NCBI GenBank assembly: GCA_941918925.1
Contig: OW799233.1
Location: 147,190,223 to 147,254,222, forward strand
DNA length: 64,000 nucleotides
Source: Phyto melanocephala
Taxonomy: Eukaryota > Arthropoda > Insecta > Diptera > Rhinophoridae
Reading direction: 5' to 3'
The notes beneath the pieces are model-generated. The model had not been told where the DNA came from. It searched no databases and saw only the letters and a list, made by a program, of their open reading frames with translations. A program made the translations under genes and the position numbers. Below, piece after piece: positions 1 through 12,226 of the stretch (positions within the stretch are counted from its first letter, which is position 1; every line of letters starts with the position of its first letter).

Positions 1-1125
1 ATGCCTCAGCAACTTCAGTTCATATTTGTCGTCAAAAAATAATTTACAAAACTTATTATTCGTTAAGTTATAAAGCAGTTAAAATTAAGAAAGCAGTTTT
101 ACAATAAATTAATTCACAATTATTCAGGAATGGGACTATTTTACAATTACAAATATTGTTTGGTGGCCTCACCTAATATAAATATCCATTTTTATAAAGA
201 AGTAAAATAATCCTTCGAGTTTTTTGCCACAAACTATATCAAACAGTAGAATGAGGCAATCAACAAACCAAATTCTAAACTCTTACATGTCCTTGGCATA
301 TTAAAAAATTTTACATCTTAGGTTTCCTGGATAAACAATAAAAATACATCTGAAAGGCTTAAAACTTATCGTTTAAGATACAAAAAATATTTCCATGTAC
401 AGGAATATTATTCTAATTTCTTTTTCTGGTTCACTTAAAAAATTTTTTAATATTTTAATAAATTCATACTTAACAGAAAAACATATTTCTTAACTCCTCT
501 TTTTAAAATTAAGGAAATTACGTCAATCTGAGAAATAATTCCCAAAAGTAGGAAATGAAACAAAATAATGTATATTAAAGGTTTTCGACTAGTTGATACT
601 TATCTCTTCTTTTACCATTAAAATTATTCTATTTGCATTTCAATTTCATAAGTTTAAAAGGGAACTGAATAAGATTTTAAAAATTTTTAAGGTTTATTCT
701 TATAATTTTCATATAAAGTTAGCTATTTATAACTAAAAATTTAATTAAGTAAAAACTCAAGCTTACTCTAACTCTAGAAAAGTTCCCGTCATTATTCTAA
801 GATTATGAATACCACAAGCATGTGTTTTCTTTGAGTGTAGTATTCAATTCCTTTATATTTTTTTTCTTTAATTATTTCGTTATTTAATTAAAAACATTTG
901 TTGCTGTGTTAAATTTGAATTTAAATTCGTTATAAAGAGAAACCGACCTGAAAAATTTCCACATATTTCTGTTAAAAAAAAAAACATTCCCATATAATTT
1001 TAAAGAGAAATACTAGCATTATCATAGAAACAATTGCAAACCCCTTTAAAATATTCATTTTAGACATTTAAATTTTAACACACGCACACATATTACTTAC
1101 ACTGCACCAAACACATACACAGATA
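1..1125. other. AT-rich intergenic DNA
   Basis: No gene, RNA or repeat with recognisable ends is visible. The stretch is mostly A/T runs with stop codons in all frames. The family A repeat begins at its right edge. Confidence 0.5.
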
Positions 1126-2583
1126 AAAACAAGTAACAGTGCTATATTCGGGCGTGCCGAATCTTATATACCCTTCACAACGTGCAGTCATGGAATAACA
1201 ATTGTTTGTATCACCATTTATCTCATATCAAATACGTACATACTTATGTACATGTAAAAAACATACCAAAAAAAATAAAAAAAATAAAAAAAAACAATAA
1301 AAAAATTACAAAAACAAATTTAAAAAAAATTTTAAAAATTTTTTAAAATTTTTTTTAAAAAAATTTTTTTAAAAAAATTAAAAAAAAAAATAAAATAAAA
1401 TATAAATAATATATTAAATAAAATTTTTTTGGCTCAGCTGGAATTCGATGCCACGTTTACTTTAACCAGTATGTATGTAGGTTGTTGTTGTAATTGTGAA
1501 AAAAACGAGGTGGTCATGGTTTTTTGCTCATATCTCAGAAAGTTATGGGGCGATTGTGCTGAATTTCAATACCGATTCATTCCTGGATATTTCCAAGAGA
1601 TTGATATCATATAGAGATCTGAGAAACATATAGTTGATTCTAGAAGTTGATTTTAACCAACATACGGACAGACGGGCAGACGGTCAGAGCTTAATCGACT
1701 CCTCTATTCATAAGCTTTCAGAAAATATATACACAGAAAGAAAAATGATGTTCTAAATTCAAGAATTAAATTCTTTATTTAAGACGAAATCGTGCTTAAA
1801 AATTCAAGTACGATTTATTTCTGGTTTTCTTAAAACAAGTTCAAAACGGGATTATTTTACAAAATCAAGTACAAAACTATTAAAATAAGAATTAACTTCT
1901 TAAATTAAGTCTTATTTCTCTCAAATTAAAAAAAAAACTTATATTTTTGAGACATTTGCTTAGATAAACACAATCTTTAAAATTTCAAGTATATTTTTAT
2001 AATTCTCATTTTGCTTATCATACTTTAGCTATAAGTAATAATACTTACGACAGCAAAGCTGTAGCAGTTCCCGAGTTAACTTAGCTTTCATGATTTGTCC
2101 GTTAGTTTTCTTTTTTTAGTTTTAATGAAACGTATCGCTAAGAAAATGTCAAAGGGTAAGTTGTGAAGATACTATACTATGAAACGATCAAACCAAAATA
2201 CGAGTTCTTGAAATAAGCCCATCTTTTAATTAATTCAATCTCATTTATACTTGAATTAATCTTTTTTTACGCTTACGTCAAGTACGGTTTCGGGCTTAAA
2301 TCAAGCTAGTAATTCTTAAAATCAAATTTTTTTCGGCCTAACTATTCCTAAGATTAGGAAATTCGTACTTGACTCATCCATTCTTAAATCAAGAATTTTG
2401 TACTTGGTTTAAGAAAATCCGTACTTACCGTACTTCTGACACCGCTACGGATTGATTTAAGTACGGATTACTTGATTTGTTTTTTCAGTGTACTTTATGC
2501 TGTCGGAAATGAAAATTGTAGTAATTACAAACGGAATGACAAAGCTATATATACCCTTGTGCACCACAGGTGAAGGGTATAAC
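1126..2583 (-). mobile_element. INE-1/DINE-1-like element, family A, split copy
   Basis: Read on the minus strand, the element starts near 2583 with TATACCC-type sequence that can fold on itself (ACCTGTGGTGCACAAGGGTATA region). It passes the conserved block that includes TTTGTCATTCCGTTTGTAA and ends near 1126 with the hairpin GGCACGCCC/GAAT followed by a CTTACTTG-like tail. Between about 1260 and 1430 it has the variable A/T tract typical of this family here, followed by GGCTCAGCTGGAATTCGATG. The layout matches INE-1/DINE-1 elements of flies, which are non-autonomous Helentron relatives. The copy is interrupted at 1732-2490 by another element; joining the two parts restores the order seen at 7484 and 61717. 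Family name is by resemblance only. Confidence 0.75.
1732..2490. mobile_element. 759-bp TIR element inserted in family A copy, TA duplication
   Basis: The ends are CACAGAAAGAAA (left) and, read inward on the other strand, CACTGAAAAAAC (right), an imperfect terminal inverted repeat. TA lies at both joins (1730-1731 and 2491-2492), and the flanks rejoin into an uninterrupted INE-1-like sequence. The interior holds many copies of a short motif, TCAAGTACG or its reverse CGTACTTGA, in both orientations (near 1805, 1863, 2278, 2370, 2400, 2424, 2460), arranged towards both ends. No transposase frame is present, so it is non-autonomous. The TA duplication suggests Tc1/mariner-type mobilisation, but the terminal sequence does not match the mariner copies in this window. 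Confidence 0.7.
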
Positions 2584-2592
2584 AATAGCATT

Positions 2593-3325
2593 TTTAATGG
2601 AGTTGGTTGGTTCTTAAATTCATTAAATAAAAATACTAGTCCAAGCATACATATGTGTGTGTGTTTGCATCTGTGATTGTATGTTAGTGCGTCCGTAACT
2701 GTGTATAAATCAAAAACATCTGTAAGGTTTTTTAACCATTGATAAACTATTTAGGTTATTGACTAACATGTTGGTAAGAGAACAGAGTCCAGAATTCCAT
2801 CTATATTTAGTACATCACTTGTGTTAGTAGTTTATAGTGGATTTTGAAAATATTTTGTTTTCGTGTATTTATTTTTATTTTGCTCCTTTATAAGGAATTT
2901 TGTTTTTCAACCTCAAAATAGATTGCATGTTTAATCATTCGATTCTTAGGTTTAGTGGTTTTTTTGTATAAACACATATATACATACATACATATATCCA
3001 AGTGCTAGGACTAAGATTATATTTGTGTATGTATAAGAGTAGGTGTACTTGGAAAATAATAGTAATTACAGCAGAACAGTGGTGACAAGTTTGTTCCTTA
3101 AATTTATATTATAAAATAAATTTAAAGTATTATCTTCATAATTTGTATCCTGTTAAAGTTCCAAAGTAAGTTAATTTTTTTTAATTAAAACTTTAACTTT
3201 TCAAGTTAAAACTGAAACTGAATGTAATTTTCTTATAATTATTTTCTTCTTGTTAAAATTTTTGAGTGCAAATTGTATACATTAACTACCACCGTTTCTG
3301 CCCGCACAGAAATGTAAAGCCTACC
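2593..3325. other. intergenic, short simple repeats only
   Basis: No gene seen. Contains short TG and TACA runs (2650-2680, 2975-2995) and otherwise AT-rich unique-looking sequence. Confidence 0.4.
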
Positions 3326-3328
3326 AAA

Positions 3329-4083
3329 AACGGGTGTTTTTTAAGTAGGTAGCACTCTGGAGGCCAAGTAATTAATGTTTAGTGTGGTTTGGCATCCGAA
3401 ATGAATATACTGACCCATGAATAGCAAGGCATGATCCTGATTTTCATAAGCCAGTTTTGTTTAGCGATGTCCCCACTATTGTTTGAATAAAAACGTCAAT
3501 TAACAAAACTGCCGAGTTAGTGTGACGATACTCCTCAAGTGTATGTTGAGACACCGTTACATCTAGAAAAATCTGAATATTTGGTATGCTTTATGGGCTT
3601 GTGGAATTATTAGAATCATTGGTAAGAACGTTACACTTAATAGTGACTTCTGTAGAGCTACGATTACTCACTTTTTCGTTCATCAAACATCATGATGTGC
3701 AGAAGCTGTGATTTCAACAAGATGGCTCAACATGTGACACAGCTTGGTCCCCAAATGATTTATTAAGGGAAAGGTTTATTAATAGTATAGTTTTAAATTT
3801 CGGACCCGTGAATTGGCTTCCGAGATCGTGAAGTTTAACACCGCTAGACTATTTTCTGCGGAGCACGAATCGATGGACCACTAGGAGTACAACATTTGCC
3901 TTGTTATTGCAGACATACGGGCACAAATGTTGGGAAAAGTCATTGAAAATTCGACCTCTAGTTTGGACTATGGCTGAGGCGGTCATATGTCAGCAGCCAT
4001 ATTTTTATTATAATGAAAAAATGAAAAAAATCAACTTTAGTTAATTCCTTTGCATCTATTGCTCCATAAAAAACACCCTTTAC
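3329..4083 (+). pseudogene. mariner-family transposon remnant (transposase pseudogene)
   Basis: The ends carry GGGTGTTTTTTAAG (left, 3332) and its counterpart TAAAAAACACCC (right, ending near 4079). Reading + strand across frameshifts gives mariner-like transposase pieces: FNKMAQH at the second catalytic region (degraded from FQQDGAT-type), then GPVNWLPRSC followed by SLTPLDYFL, the third catalytic region, in which the Asp expected after RSC is replaced by Ser. The C-terminal part is broken by stops. The first catalytic block is not recognisable. Non-functional; assignment to the DD34D mariner group rests on the motif order and spacing. Confidence 0.75.
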
Positions 4084-4085
4084 AA

Positions 4086-4645
4086 AGCCTTGCATACGTA
4101 AATTGTTACAGGTTTACATTAAGTGTTGCCAGAATATGAGCCATTGGATAAAGTGATAACTTTGTTTATACGGTGAAATTTAAACAATTTTATCCCAAAA
4201 ATCATATAGAACTTATGTGACCAAGAAAGTCAGACGTCCAAATGTAGCGAATGTGTATTTATTAATGGCTGTACGACAAATAACACACGTAAGTATTTCG
4301 CAGGTACGCATCTACGCAAAACACATGTATTTAAGTAAAAAGCAATGTTAATGCGACCTAAGTAATAAAGAATTATTGCCTGAATGCAAGGAAAATTTAA
4401 AAACTGATGGATTAAATTTAATATCTAAAACCGATTTCCTTTGACAAAATCTTCGGTTTAGTTTTTTTTAGAGCAAAAAATACTATTAATTTATTCAAAT
4501 CTACAATGAAAATCCTCTCGCAATGATTTTTTTACCATGTTGTTTGACAAAAAATTAGGTACGTCGTACAATATAGTTAAAGATTCTTGATCAATATTTT
4601 CCTTATTCAAATCAGCTCTTGTGCTTGTTAATTTTATTTTCAAAT
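4086..4645. other. intergenic, nothing recognised
   Basis: AT-rich sequence between two mariner remnants. No coding, RNA or repeat signature found. Confidence 0.4.
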
Positions 4646-5164
4646 AAAGGGTCCGCCATCTAACGTTTTTTCTTCAACTAGAGCTTATTTCGTAAATGGT
4701 AACACTTAGCTCATGTCTGATTTGACAGATAATTATTTTTATCCTTCCGCTGAACGAATATGGTTGTGTATACGTTTGAACAACGCTGGGATATATTGTG
4801 ACATTACTTTGGCTGATTTTGCCAAAAAAAAATCATCTTTTCAGACAAAGCTCATTTTGATCTTGGCAGGTATGTAAACAAGCAAAATTGTCGCATTTGG
4901 GGCACGGAAAACCCGCACGCATACATTGGAAGCCGACACACCCAAAACGAGTCACTGTTTGGTGCGGATTTTGGTTCAGAGGCATAATTTTGCCATTTTT
5001 CTACGAAAATGAGCAAGAAGTGGCCGTAGTCAATGGCGATGGTTATCGGGCCATGTTGAATGAATTTTTGTCCACAAAAATTGAAGAGGAGGATATTGGC
5101 ACACAGTCGAAGCTACACTTTTTTTTATAGTATTTCCAAAAAAAAAAAGTGATTTGGCACACCA
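4646..5164 (+). pseudogene. mariner remnant, AGGGTCCGCC family, copy 1
   Basis: Left end AAAGGGTCCGCCA; right end is the degenerate counterpart GGCACACC. The central piece around 4850-5120 reads as transposase on the + strand with shifts: NKQNCRIWGTENP-like, then KRVTVWCGFWFRGIILPFFY, then AVVNGDGYRAMLNEF and an acidic stretch. These are the segments between the first and second catalytic Asp of mariner transposases. The second and third catalytic regions are deleted, so it is an internally deleted, dead copy. Its sister copy lies in the opposite orientation at 58793-59420 and shares the same deletion edge near ACTATAAAAAAAA. Confidence 0.8.
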
Positions 5165-5165
5165 C

Positions 5166-7002
5166 AGTAAAAAAATAATATATTATGAATATAAGAAACA
5201 CAATTGCATGTAGAATGGATTAAGCAAAATACAAAAATAAGAATAAAGAATTTGTTTAGAAAAAAAATTTAACTGCTAAATTTATGAATATTTTATTAAA
5301 TATGCATAAGAATCAATAGATATTAACCACTAGTTTCATGAATTTTCTCAAAAAATATTGAAATATTTCTATGGTAACACTGAATACATTTCTAAAGACA
5401 TTTGTAACAACAATAACAACATTTGATATCAGCCAGTCAATGGAAATACCTAACAACAATGTTAGCACAGAGAACAAAACAATTTTAAATAAAGGTTAAA
5501 CAAGTGCGTCTTTATGGCAAATTGGAAAATCAGTGCGGTTTTATTCATTGTAATCGTACAATAGAACAAAAAAAAGTTAGACTACTAGGGTACATTTTAC
5601 ATTTGTGGTTACATGTCAGTGATAAATTTCACCTGCCAAACAAATGTTTCTCCGCAAATTTATAAGTAAACTAAACCAAAATGTTTATATTAAAATATAC
5701 CTTTTTTGCCTTTACGTTAAATACGTTTAGACTCTCATGAAAATAAATTATATGTGTAAGTATGTAATAAAGGTTTAATTTTTTGTATCCAGACACATAT
5801 ACGTCTAATAAGTTAACATTTAATCCCCTTAAGATAAGATCAATTTATATTTTAAAAAATATATACATAAATAAAGATACAAAAAGGTACAATTGAAAGT
5901 TTTCCAAATGCTGTTTGATAAAGAAATTGGGAAATGTAATATTTTTTGAAGACATCAACGACTGTTTGGTGGGATAAGTACATAATGAAAACTAATTTGT
6001 TTGCCTAAAAAAGGATTATTGGGAAATAAAGGAAATTAAATATAAAACCATTTGAATACTGAAGGGGTTTGATTGCTGTTATACAATTTTATGTATGTAA
6101 TCTTCCCACACGTTATTTCTATACTTGGTAGAGCAGGATTCTATATAAAATTTGATTAACAATAAAAAACTAGGACAAATTTTTGACTGAAGAGTCATTG
6201 TACATAATCTAACATGATCCTTGTTTGGTTTGTTGTTTGTTTCTATATTCTAGTGTATGTATTTACATTAAGCCAAAATTGTATTTAATTGTTTATTATT
6301 TAAAAAAAAAATTTTTTTTAATTCAATCATCAAAAAATATTTCACTTGCAATTAAACTAAAACTATATTCGCCAGCTCAAATCTTATTGATTTTAATGAA
6401 AATAACTAAATAAAAAGAAGAACATTCATAGCATAACATTATAAGGACTCATAGTGTATATATGTACAGAATTGGCTGTGTTCCTGTTTAAAAATTTTTA
6501 AAAATTTTAACTTTTGATTTTATTGAATTCTAGATTTTCGCTAAAGAAATCTCTTAGACGTTTTTCTCTGTTGAATTATTATCGAGCTCTTTTGGTCAAA
6601 AATTTTTTGGATTGTCTACGTTACTCCTCATATTTAATAAAAAGAAAATACTTTTTTAAGAAAAAATAAATCAATAATGATAATTTTATACCCATCATCC
6701 CTTTTAAGACATGGATATGTTCATAAATAAATATTTTAATGCATTCGTTTAAATCGCCATAAAGATTATATAAAAAGGCAAAGGAAATGATAATTTGTTA
6801 AAATATTTTTAATCAAAATATTCGCTTATTTTGTATAATATTTTAATCAAATAATAAATCGATCGATTAAAAAGAATAGGCATTGTTATGCAAGAATAGC
6901 TCATGTCAAATCACCTTTTGTTATTGAAACAAATTTAATAGCGCCTTAATATAATGCCGTGAAGTAATTCACCTGTAAAGGTCTATTTCTTGGCGGAAAT
7001 AT
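5166..7002. other. intergenic, nothing recognised
   Basis: About 1.8 kb of AT-rich sequence with no convincing frame or terminal repeat. Short open frames here (for example 6225-6413) have low-complexity translations and are most likely chance. Confidence 0.4.
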
Positions 7003-7004
7003 GT

Positions 7005-7083
7005 GTTTAGAAGGAGGGTCACTAAAAGCCCAAATCCATGACAGGTATACACCTATACCCACTTGGCATGTTGTGCGCTCAAA
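7005..7083 (-). repeat. 3' UTR fragment of the non-LTR element at 43221
   Basis: About 75 bases match the block at 43243-43316 with few changes, including CATGACAGGTATACACCTAT and GGCATGTTGTGCGCTC. In the longer copy this block lies between the RNase H frame and the 3' tail, so this is a 3'-end fragment in the same (minus) orientation. No coding part is left. The tail of TTAGG-like units seen at 43221 is absent here. Confidence 0.75.
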
Positions 7084-7084
7084 A

Positions 7085-7482
7085 TATGTGTTTACTGAAA
7101 ACTTTAAATTTGTGTTTTACGAAGAGGCTTACAGATCAAAATTCGTGAAATTTAACCCCACAGAGTTTTTTAAGTTTTTGTTAAATTTAAAACGACACAA
7201 AAACCCGACACGATGAGAAAATTTCGTAAATGTGCCCTCTAAGCAAATATTACTATAATATCAGTAAACTTATGTGAGGTACCAATTTTAAAAATTAGAT
7301 AAATTATTAGAATTAGATGAATTAGATTGTTAAGAGAAATATTTTTTGAAATGGTTTCGAAGAGTTCTGTCTCAGAGCAGTTTTTTCCTTGTAAATATTT
7401 TTTAAATAAAAATCTTTTGAGAGCGTTTTTAATAATACTTTAATTAGCTAAATTAATTTAAATATGGGTCAAATCTATTATT
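7085..7482. other. intergenic, nothing recognised
   Basis: AT-rich; no feature seen. Confidence 0.4.
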
Positions 7483-7483
7483 T

Positions 7484-8006
7484 AAACAAGTAAGAGTGCT
7501 ATATTCGGCCGTGCCGAATCTTATATACCATTCACAACGTGTAGTCATGCAATAACAGTAGTTTGTATCACCATTCATCCCATATGAAATACGTACATAT
7601 AAAAAAAATACATATATAAAAACAACCCATTGTAAAATTATAACTTTACGTATGTATGTTAAAAGAAAAAAAAAAAATAAATTAAAAAAAAATTAAAAAA
7701 AGAAATTAAAAAAAAAATAAAAAAAAAATTATAAAAATATAAAAAATATATTAAATAAAAAATAAAAAAAAAATTAAAAAAATAATATAAAAAAAATTTT
7801 TTTTGGCTCAGCTGGGATTCGATGCCACGTTTTTTCCAACCAGTATACACGTTTGTATGTTGTTATTGTAATGTTGTTTTTGTGAAAAAAAATCGAGGTG
7901 GCTTTCAGAAAATATATACTATATGGGGTCGGAAATGACAATTGTAGAAATTTCACACGGAATGACAAACCTACATATACCCTTTTTCACTGTGTGAAGG
8001 GTATAA
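7484..8006 (-). mobile_element. INE-1/DINE-1-like element, family A, near full length
   Basis: Minus-strand copy. The 3' end (7484-7520) shows the hairpin GGCACGGCC with flanking ATTC/GAAT and the AGCACTCTTACTTG tail; the 5' end (near 7985-8006) has TATACCC and the self-complementary start. The conserved GGCTCAGCTGGGATTCGATG block follows an A/T tract at 7665-7800. It is shorter than the split copy because part of the middle (the poly-purine CCGTCTGTCC block) is missing: sequence jumps from GAGGTGGCTTTCAG directly to the 5' block. No coding capacity, as expected for the group. Confidence 0.8.
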
Positions 8007-8084
8007 TAAGTAAACCGTTCAGCCACCTCAATATTGGCATTGGATAGTGATAATATGTAAGACAAAATAAAAATAAAAGAACCT

Positions 8085-8185
8085 GGAAGTTAAAGAGATG
8101 ATATTTACATCTTACAGTTAATCACCGCTCAAAGAGTGCTGATGATAAATTAATAGCTAGTTTCGAAAATGCATTCTTTCATTTA
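8085..8185 (+). repeat. dispersed repeat shared with 41045-41150
   Basis: About 100 bases share blocks such as GATGATATTTACA, AAAGAGTGCTGATGAT and TTTC(G/A)AAAATGCATTC with 41045-41150, in the same order. Both copies lie just downstream of an INE-1-like element. No terminal repeats seen; the parent element is unknown. Confidence 0.6.
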
Positions 8186-8189
8186 TAAC

Positions 8190-10104
8190 TATTCAAAATT
8201 CTTTGTAGTAATAAAAATGTTAAAAATGAACTCGAGCCTGAATAAAATTTAAATATTTATTAGTTAAAACAAAAAAGTTTGACATATAAAAAAAATCTTA
8301 TGGCGGATAATTTTGTGAACCCCATCAATATGGGTACCAAATGAAAAGGCTTAGCGTCGGAAATAGTCAATAAATATAACGAATAACTTTAAATCTGACA
8401 AACTTGTTTAATTTCTATTCGATTCGTATACAAAAACGATCTTTATTAATTAATATATGTAAACGTAAAGGGTATTAATTAAAAAAAATGCATTACGGGT
8501 TTTAATTGGAATGCTCTTTCTTTCTTTTGGTATCAATCTATCACAACTGCTTTCAATCATAATCATTTTTTCTTTGATATTAAACAAAATCATTTTAGTC
8601 TAACTTTAAAGAATTACATAATTGAATAAGAAATCTTGATGCGCTGATTAAGGTTTGGCGATTACGGGGCAGACGTATATGAAGAAATTAATTCCTAATA
8701 AACTCTTGATATTGCATAGACTTTATTAGGTAAACGATTTTTACAGGTCTTTAGCCTTTTCTCATACTACTTTATCTGTAGTTTCCCGAAAAATCTTAAT
8801 TATTAGCAAATCATTTAATACTCAATTATATCAAATTGGCAGTTTTTTCCTGCTTCCACTTAATTAGTTGCAAACAATAAGAAAAAAGATACAACTAAAA
8901 TATTTAACAGAAAAAAAAGATTACTCATATTTTTCTTCTTTATCATTAAAATTTTTAACCTAAAACCATCGACCGCAGATGCAGGATTTCTTATTTTTTT
9001 TTTTTTTCTAAAATTCACATAATGAATTTTCATTGTTTCATGGTAATTATATATTTTTTTCTCTTACTTGCCTTATATTTGTTATTTTCTTTGAAATTAA
9101 TTGAGTTAACAAAACAAATTCATTGAAGAATTTTCATTTGTTTCTGACAAGTGTTGAATGGTCATCAATATTAAAGAGTAAACTCAATTGTCAGATACTG
9201 ACAATGCCATTGAAACCCATTTATTTACATTTTGATCCCTTTCTCTGCAAGACAAAACATTAATTCTAAACAAATTAACCAACACACAGGCAATTGTGTA
9301 TTTCTTACGTGTATGCGTGTTTGTTTCCCAATTGGCAAAATTGTCGCAGAGCACGTTGTTGATTTCTTTCAAGATATTTGTGAATTTTTCGTGGCTCATG
9401 TTTTACTTCATACTTTCTGCTAATGGAATACTTTGTTAGCGACCACCTTAGCTACAAATTACTTAGTTTATCAGGTCCGAAAATTCATTGAAGATAAGTT
9501 TAGTTTTTTATTGTCGTCTACTATTTAATGTGTATTGACGAGAAGATGAGCGACAAAGTCTTCAAATTGTTCGTGTGTATAGAAAAGAGAACATTGAAAA
9601 TAGTCTTGTACTTATCGAGGTTGAGGATTTCTTAAGATATGGCCAACTGTGCTATTAGACTGGTATTCGTATAATGTTTGTATTTAATAGATTGAATGAA
9701 CTTAATGATTTTAATGAATATTATAAATAATAATTATAATGATGATGTTGATGTTGTCGACGATGATATTGTTATATTTGTTATATGAAATCAATGTTTT
9801 ATACATTTGTGCATGACAAAATCATTTCTTTGGCATAATTGAATTCATTGGCATAGAAAAATTCATGAAATGATAATAATGGTTGCTTTAAATTTTCTTA
9901 TTAAAAGTGTATGAAAATAATTACACATACAATTGTTCATGTAGACTTTAGTCTAAAGTGATGACATTATCGATTATTGTATGATTCTTAATTTGAAAAA
10001 TAATATTGTTTAAAATTTAATTGACGAAGTTGTCATTGATAGACTACCATAATTTTCACTGTATTTAAATATTAAACATAAGTATCACGAGTATTATTAC
10101 AATA
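8190..10104. other. intergenic, no gene recognised
   Basis: Contains a short fragment around 8315-8350 (CCCATCAATATGGGTACC) that resembles the reverse strand near 45120-45150, and a triplet-rich stretch at 9735-9765 (GATGATGTTGATG). Nothing else stands out. Confidence 0.4.
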
Positions 10105-10106
10105 AT

Positions 10107-10200
10107 CAGTGGCCGAATTACTACATACGGTATCGAATAAAAAACTTCAATGTTCAATGATTTTTTTTTTTCGATATCGAATGTCGTTATTCGGCCACAG
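10107..10200. mobile_element. 94-bp inverted-repeat (MITE-like) element
   Basis: The left arm CAGTGGCCGAATTACTACAT is matched on the other strand by CTGTGGCCGAATAACGACAT, continuing to TATCGA, so the whole element can fold into a hairpin with about 30-bp arms and an AT-rich loop. No coding sequence. I could not see a clear target duplication, so the class is undecided. Confidence 0.65.
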
Positions 10201-11045
10201 GAAACTCGTTATTAATTTGCATTTACAGTACACGAGCTAAAACGTGAAATTCAAAAAAAAATGAACGAATCGGAATTTTGCATTAACTGCTCGAAAACGT
10301 GAAAAAAAAATTTAACTAAAATTACTTTAGATTTTATATTTCGTTTCAAATTTGGGGAAACCCCGCACTATAATATTTTATTCTTGCATATTATAATTCA
10401 GCTTAATATGCTTATTTACTTGCTTATTTATTTCCTTACATTTTAACTGTAAAGATACCGACGAAATATTATTTATTATTAAATAAAATTAAAAATTTGA
10501 TATTGAATACAAATATTTTATAAAAATATCAGCAACACATACATACATTCCTTAAGTATTCAACAAAATTTGTAAAGTTTTAGTATATCCTATCCTCTTT
10601 AAAGAATAATTTCGCACAGAAATCCACAGAAAGCGAAATTTATGATATTTGGTATGAAACACAAGACGAGGGTAATAACAATTGTTTTATAGACGAGTAG
10701 AGAAATTTAAATAAAACCGAATAAAACATTTGATAAAGTAAAGAAATGGGGTGAGAATAAAAAATTGTCTTAAGCGAAATAAGAGCTTTAAGAAGCTTTA
10801 AAGAAAAAGCTGCACTAAAGATAATTGAACAAATTTTATGTTGTCACTAGTGCTCTGTAATTCGATACAATTTCTAACTACAATTAATGTTATTAGTAAA
10901 ACAGAGCCACATAATATTTAGAATAATAGATTAATTTTCATTATAGAAAAAGAAATAGGTTACACCTTCGTCTTACACATGTTCTGATTTTTACATTTGC
11001 GCATCACTGAAGCGAATTTTGAATTTGCACGCTAACAGCTTTCAA
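10201..11045. other. intergenic, nothing recognised
   Basis: AT-rich; no gene or repeat seen. Confidence 0.4.
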
Positions 11046-11049
11046 TAGA

Positions 11050-11790
11050 CTATCAGTTCTTAAGTCAATTGATCATAATTGACCATTTCAATTGTCGTTA
11101 GAATACGGAACGTTTGGCTGAACATAAAGAAGTGAAAGGAGATTTTACAAAGAAAATCATCTTCAGCAACGAGGCACACTTTCACCTCAGTTGATTCGTT
11201 AATAAGTGGAATTGCCATATTTTGCAAATGAGAATCATCAAAGTTATAGTAAAACTGATCCATCCACAAGAAGTGACTGTTTGGTGCGGTTAATAGGCTG
11301 GCAGCGTTATTGTGCCGTACTTTTTCAAAAATTTAGTCAGCCGAGCAATTACCATGAATGGTGTTCGCTATCGTGAGATAATAACGGACTTCTAGTGGCC
11401 ATATATTGTAGATATGTATCTGGACGATATGTGTTTCCAAAAGGATGGTGCCAATTGCCACACTGCCAGCGAAACAATAGCTCTTTTGTGAGAGAAATTC
11501 AATAGCAGAATTATCGCATGTCGCGGCGACATTAATTGTCCGGTAAGATTATGTGTTTTGACACCGTTTAAAGAAAAAGTAGACGTCAATAAGCCAAGAA
11601 CAATTCAAGAGCTAAAGAATGAGATGAGTTGGCACATTTACGACTCTGATACTCAAAGTCTCATTGTCATTGAAATTATGGACCGTCGGACAAAAGGATG
11701 CTACGGAAGTCGTGCCAATCATTTGGCCGATAGTTTGTTTCACGTACATTTAAATTCGACAAAGATCCTTCTGTCATAATAATCAACATA
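11050..11790 (+). pseudogene. mariner-family transposase pseudogene
   Basis: The + strand reads, with several stops and shifts, KKIIFSNEAHFHLS, FVNKWNCHI, PQEVTVWCG, AITMNGVRYREIITDF, DMCFQKDGANCHTAS, then NKPRTIQELKNEM. These are the ordered blocks of a mariner transposase from the first catalytic region to the C-terminus. The first catalytic Asp of the usual SDEAHF is Asn here, the second (QKDGA) is kept, and the third region is eroded. Dead copy, truncated at the 5' end: no HTH region is found upstream. Ends could not be fixed exactly. Confidence 0.8.
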
Positions 11791-11794
11791 AAGA

Positions 11795-12223
11795 TATTTC
11801 CCAGTATTTTTTTTCTTTTAATTACAATTAATATCGTTGGACCAACTTGTCTATTTTTTAGTAATTTTAAAATAGGTCACACAATTTTGTTACTTTAACG
11901 TGAGAATATCTTAAAACAAATCAAGTTTAATGAAACATCCCAGTAAGTTTAAAGTACTAAAACACAATTTATCATGTAACCCATTATTTTAACAAGACGA
12001 TGTCATTGATTGGGTAAGTACATTTACTTTAAAATAGGGTCTTAGGTAAAAAGTTTTTACACTTGCTTACAAAAATTTACTTTACTCTTATAGAATTGAA
12101 TAAGTTTAAGTAAGGTTTTAATAACCTAAAGCACACACTTATACTTACATTGGTCGACCAATATTTTGGAGGGCGAAGATTCAATTTGTTTATCCTGGTA
12201 TAATTTCTATCAAATTTAAACAC
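11795..12223. other. intergenic, nothing recognised
   Basis: AT-rich spacer between the mariner remnant and the Harbinger-like element. Confidence 0.4.
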
Positions 12224-12226
12224 TTA

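Noticed and set aside
7659..7968. Minus-strand open frames rich in F, Y, I and L
   Set aside because: They are translations of the A/T tract and conserved block of the INE-1-like element, not genes.
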